From Diadema setosum (lineage: Eukaryota; Echinodermata; Echinoidea; Diadematoida; Diadematidae), in assembly GCA_033980235.1 (NCBI GenBank), contig CM067067.1:37885639-37949638 (forward strand): a stretch of DNA of 64,000 nt. The letters run 5' to 3'. Positions 61,869-64,000 of this stretch are shown here, piece by piece (position 1 is the first letter of the stretch; every line of letters starts with the position of its first letter). The notes beneath the pieces were generated by a model. The model made no database searches and was not told where the DNA came from. It worked only from the letters and a program-made list of their open reading frames with translations. The translations under genes and the position numbers were made by a program.

Positions 61869-61939
61869 CACAATGGCAAAGGAATTCCAACCCTCAAACA
61901 TCACCAGGTCCATACGGCGAGAGCCATCTACATTCATTG
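61869..61939 (+). CDS. TCF4/TCF12: E-protein internal exon 6 of window, 'QWQRNSNPQTSPGPYGESHLHSL' exon
   Basis: The exon enters at phase 1 (G plus CA makes Ala) and reads AQWQRNSNPQTSPGPYGE then SHLHSL, ending at phase 0. The acceptor is tttttctcccctgtag and the donor is gtgagt at 61940. The pattern W-x-R-x-x-x-x-x-S-P-x-Y-x-x-x-LHSL is that of vertebrate TCF4/TCF12 (…W.RNGGQASSSPNYEGPLHSL). In vertebrates the next exon encodes either an optional insert or the QSRIEDRLERLDDAIHVL segment. I see neither between 61940 and 64000, so that intron exceeds 2 kb and the bHLH-encoding exons lie beyond the window. Confidence 0.92.
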
Positions 61940-62659
61940 GTGAGTTCTACATCTTCTCGCTTTCATCGATGTTGGTGAAAATGATTCCAGATGCGGCGCT
62001 TGTTGGTATTTTGTTCTACCAGAAATAATGGAGAGGCTTTTTTTCAATGTTTCTGTCGTTTTCATGTGTGAAAGAGTGTTGGGTCACATACTCTGTAGTC
62101 AATATCTTTGATGCGTAACAGGAAGTGGAATGTTATTTCATCTTTAGTACACAAATTGAAGTGTGATGATGTTATCAGATATTATTATGCCTTCTCAGTT
62201 CACCAAGCAATTTTCATGAAAACCACAAAGGCTGTTGAGGTACACCAGAAGTTCATCTACAGCTGTACCAAGCGGTTTAGACCAGGAATTTTGGACAAAA
62301 CTGCACAGAAGGAAGAAAATTGAAAGATTGTGGTAGAATGATGAATATATCACAAGGTATTTGGGCCAGAAACATCCCAAAATGTGAATGCAGTGATGAA
62401 GTAGGCTCTTTCCTATGGATGCCATCAAATTCTCTCATCCCTCCCCATTGTAACTGGAAAGAATTCAGACTGAATTCACATGACTTCTGCTGCAGATGTA
62501 TTGGATGGCTCATGCATTATTTACGAAGAAGACTTACAATCAGGAAGGACATATGTAGCGAACTGAACCATATCCAATGTGAAACAGAACAGGCACTTAA
62601 TGTGGAAAGTTTGATGAGAGTGTGTGTACAAGAGAGTGAGAAGGAGGTATAGGGAGAGA

Positions 62660-62707
62660 AAGACAGAGAGAGAGAGAGACAGAGAGACAGAGAGAGAGAG
62701 AGAGGGA
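62660..62707. repeat. (GA)n microsatellite
   Basis: GA repeats with CAGA interruptions. Confidence 0.94.
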
Positions 62708-62982
62708 GAGGTGGATAGAACATATGTCATGTGACCAATTTTTGCCAGATGACCATGCTCTGTTTCTGGAGGCATCCTTGTTCCAGGCTGCCTTGCTTTG
62801 GTCAATTCCTGGCAAGAAGACAAAGTGATCCCTTTCTTTGACGGTTCTGTAAGCGACTAATGTCACCTTTTCTGATGATTCATAATCATGAGTCAAATAG
62901 TTCAATTTCTTTTGACCCACAGGCTTGAGGGAACCATTGCATTTTTTTTTCTCTTTTGTCAAATACTCTAGTGCAGCATGAT

Positions 62983-63228
62983 AACTGTAAATGTGGGATT
63001 TTTTTCAGCACTTTGTTGATATACAACTAAGCTAAAAAATAACAAAAAACATTTGAATATTTTTGCTTGCTATATGCAGGACCTAATACTTTTGTGTAAT
63101 ACTAATTCATATTTTCATTCTGCAGAAGAAAAAAAAAAAACATGCAAAATCCACCCTACCGGGCTGAACACACACAAAAAAAAAATTACTCATGCAAAAA
63201 AAAAAAATTCCCACTTTCTTTTGCAGTA
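62983..63228. mobile_element. Diverged MITE, TACTGTAAAAGTGG-ended family, copy 3
   Basis: The ends taactgtaaatgtgggattt and ...cccactttcttttgcagta correspond to the family's TIRs with several substitutions. Interior landmarks are kept: aatatttttgcttgctatat matches aatatttttgcttgcaatat of copy 2, and the acacaaaaaa..attactcatgcaaa segment matches gcacaaaaaattagtcacgcgaaa. A-tracts have expanded. This is an older insertion. Confidence 0.7.
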
Positions 63229-63440
63229 GTCTGATGATGATGATGTTGATTTTTCTAGTGTCCAATGCATCTTCTGAATAGCAGCATAATGACCATAAGC
63301 AGAAGAGCACAAGTTTGGTTCCATAGTCATTGACTTCGGTTGGAATTGTGTTTGATCTATTCTGCATCTCCAGTAGTACAAGTGGATGCAATTAAAGATA
63401 AGGTCAAGCTGTGACTCAAAAGTATGCCATTACTATCAAT

Positions 63441-63652
63441 ACTCTGTAAAACGAGGAATGTTCGTGTGCATTTTAATTTCGCGAATTTCTCAAGAGCCAA
63501 GATTTGTGAAATTAAAATGCACACGAAAGTTCTTGTCTACACTCTCTGCATTGAATGTTAGAGGCAACTCGCGAAAATTTCATGCCATGAAAAAGGCCAT
63601 CAGCTCCAATTCGTGAAAATTTCATGCCGCACAAATATCTTGTTTTACAGTA
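63441..63652. mobile_element. MITE, TACTGTAAAACG-ended family, copy 2
   Basis: About 212 bp from actctgtaaaacgaggaatg to cttgttttacagta. It is collinear with the 25448 copy at roughly 85% identity by eye. The interior hairpin arms gtgtgcattttaatttc and gaaattaaaatgcacac pair perfectly over 17 bp, and gcgaaaatttcatgcc / gtgaaaatttcatgcc form a direct repeat. Confidence 0.88.
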
Positions 63653-63936
63653 GTAGCATAGAGTTGACTTTCTCTTCAAAAATAGTCTCCCATGGTATGG
63701 ATTGAATTTAGAGTGCTCTCATGTACCACGAAGAGACATGTAACCTGATGAGATTGGTGCTGCATCCTTGAGTAACACAATTTGATGAGTACTTTTCAAG
63801 GTCTTTTTTCCTCTAACCATCCCAGAACTCAGGCTATGGAGGATGATTTCAAATTTGGGTGATGTTGCTTTGATGCCACTTGCCTGTGACAAGTTTAATT
63901 TTGTCAGTTGTTAAAATCATGCAATTTTGTATGTAT

Positions 63937-63968
63937 GTATGTGTGTGTGTGTGTGTGCGTGTGTGTGT
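63937..63968. repeat. (TG)n microsatellite
   Basis: TG repeats with a CG interruption near 63958, following TATG tetranucleotides. Confidence 0.95.
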
Positions 63969-64000
63969 TGTGTGTATGTATATATTTCTTTATTACATTC

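Larger units (their letters stand above)
61940..64000 (+). other. Start of the E-protein intron leaving the window
   Basis: More than 2 kb of intron after a gtgagt donor. It contains (GA)n at 62660-62707, two MITE copies (62983-63228 and 63441-63652) and a terminal (TG)n at 63937-63968. The next expected exon (QSR-IEDRL-like) was not found. Confidence 0.75.

Noticed and set aside
1..64000. CRISPR arrays, bacterial operons, rRNA genes or viral genes
   Set aside because: Direct repeats present are tandem or satellite-like without spacer architecture. No prokaryotic gene density, ribosomal sequence or recognisable viral protein frames were seen.

Overview
The window is eukaryotic DNA. It is AT-rich, has long introns, and is packed with microsatellites, homopolymer runs and short inverted-repeat elements. 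It carries one recognisable gene on the + strand: an internal part of a class I bHLH transcription factor, the E-protein family (vertebrate TCF3/TCF4/TCF12, Drosophila daughterless). Six exons with canonical splice sites encode 200 consecutive codons in one frame (600 nt: 91+140+133+86+79+71). Intron phases alternate 0/1/0/1/0/1/0. The peptides match, in order, the central part of TCF4/TCF12 from the 'VYxP...' exon to the '...LHSL' exon. The organism is probably a marine invertebrate deuterostome. I favour an echinoderm (sea urchin or sea star) from general genome style and a single divergent E-protein, but that is inference.

Layout. 1-5828: end of an upstream intron; no upstream E-protein exon found. 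Exons lie at 5829-5919, 8472-8611, 14245-14377 and 17526-17611. A 38.9-kb intron (17612-56464) follows, then exons at 56465-56543 and 61869-61939. The last intron runs off the window. The N-terminal activation domain, the NLS region and the bHLH domain all lie outside.

The most interesting gene-level observation is in the giant intron. A 44-codon open segment (45865-45996) begins with ATG after an in-frame stop and ends at a good phase-0 donor, so it can splice in frame to the 56465 exon. It looks like an alternative first exon driven by an internal promoter. It would make a short E-protein that lacks everything upstream and replaces the first half of the AD2 'DALGKALAS' helix with a new Tyr/Pro/His/Gln-rich N-terminus.

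The introns carry several non-autonomous element families, all described from the sequence. These are a TTAA-ended foldback element (29194-29582, deleted copy 43298-43532); two related TACTGTAAAA-ended MITE families (25448 and 63441; 31931, 52998 and 62983); a 384-bp TIR element (16915-17298); a ~1.05-kb TIR element (51364-52415); short palindromic elements; and a ~1.4-kb element (33457-34870) of ~152-bp tandem units loaded with AGGTCA direct repeats that read as DR1/DR2 nuclear-receptor sites. Between the repeats lie unique, CpG-containing blocks that are candidate cis-regulatory modules for this developmental gene. There are no bacterial features, CRISPR arrays, rRNA genes or convincing tRNA genes.
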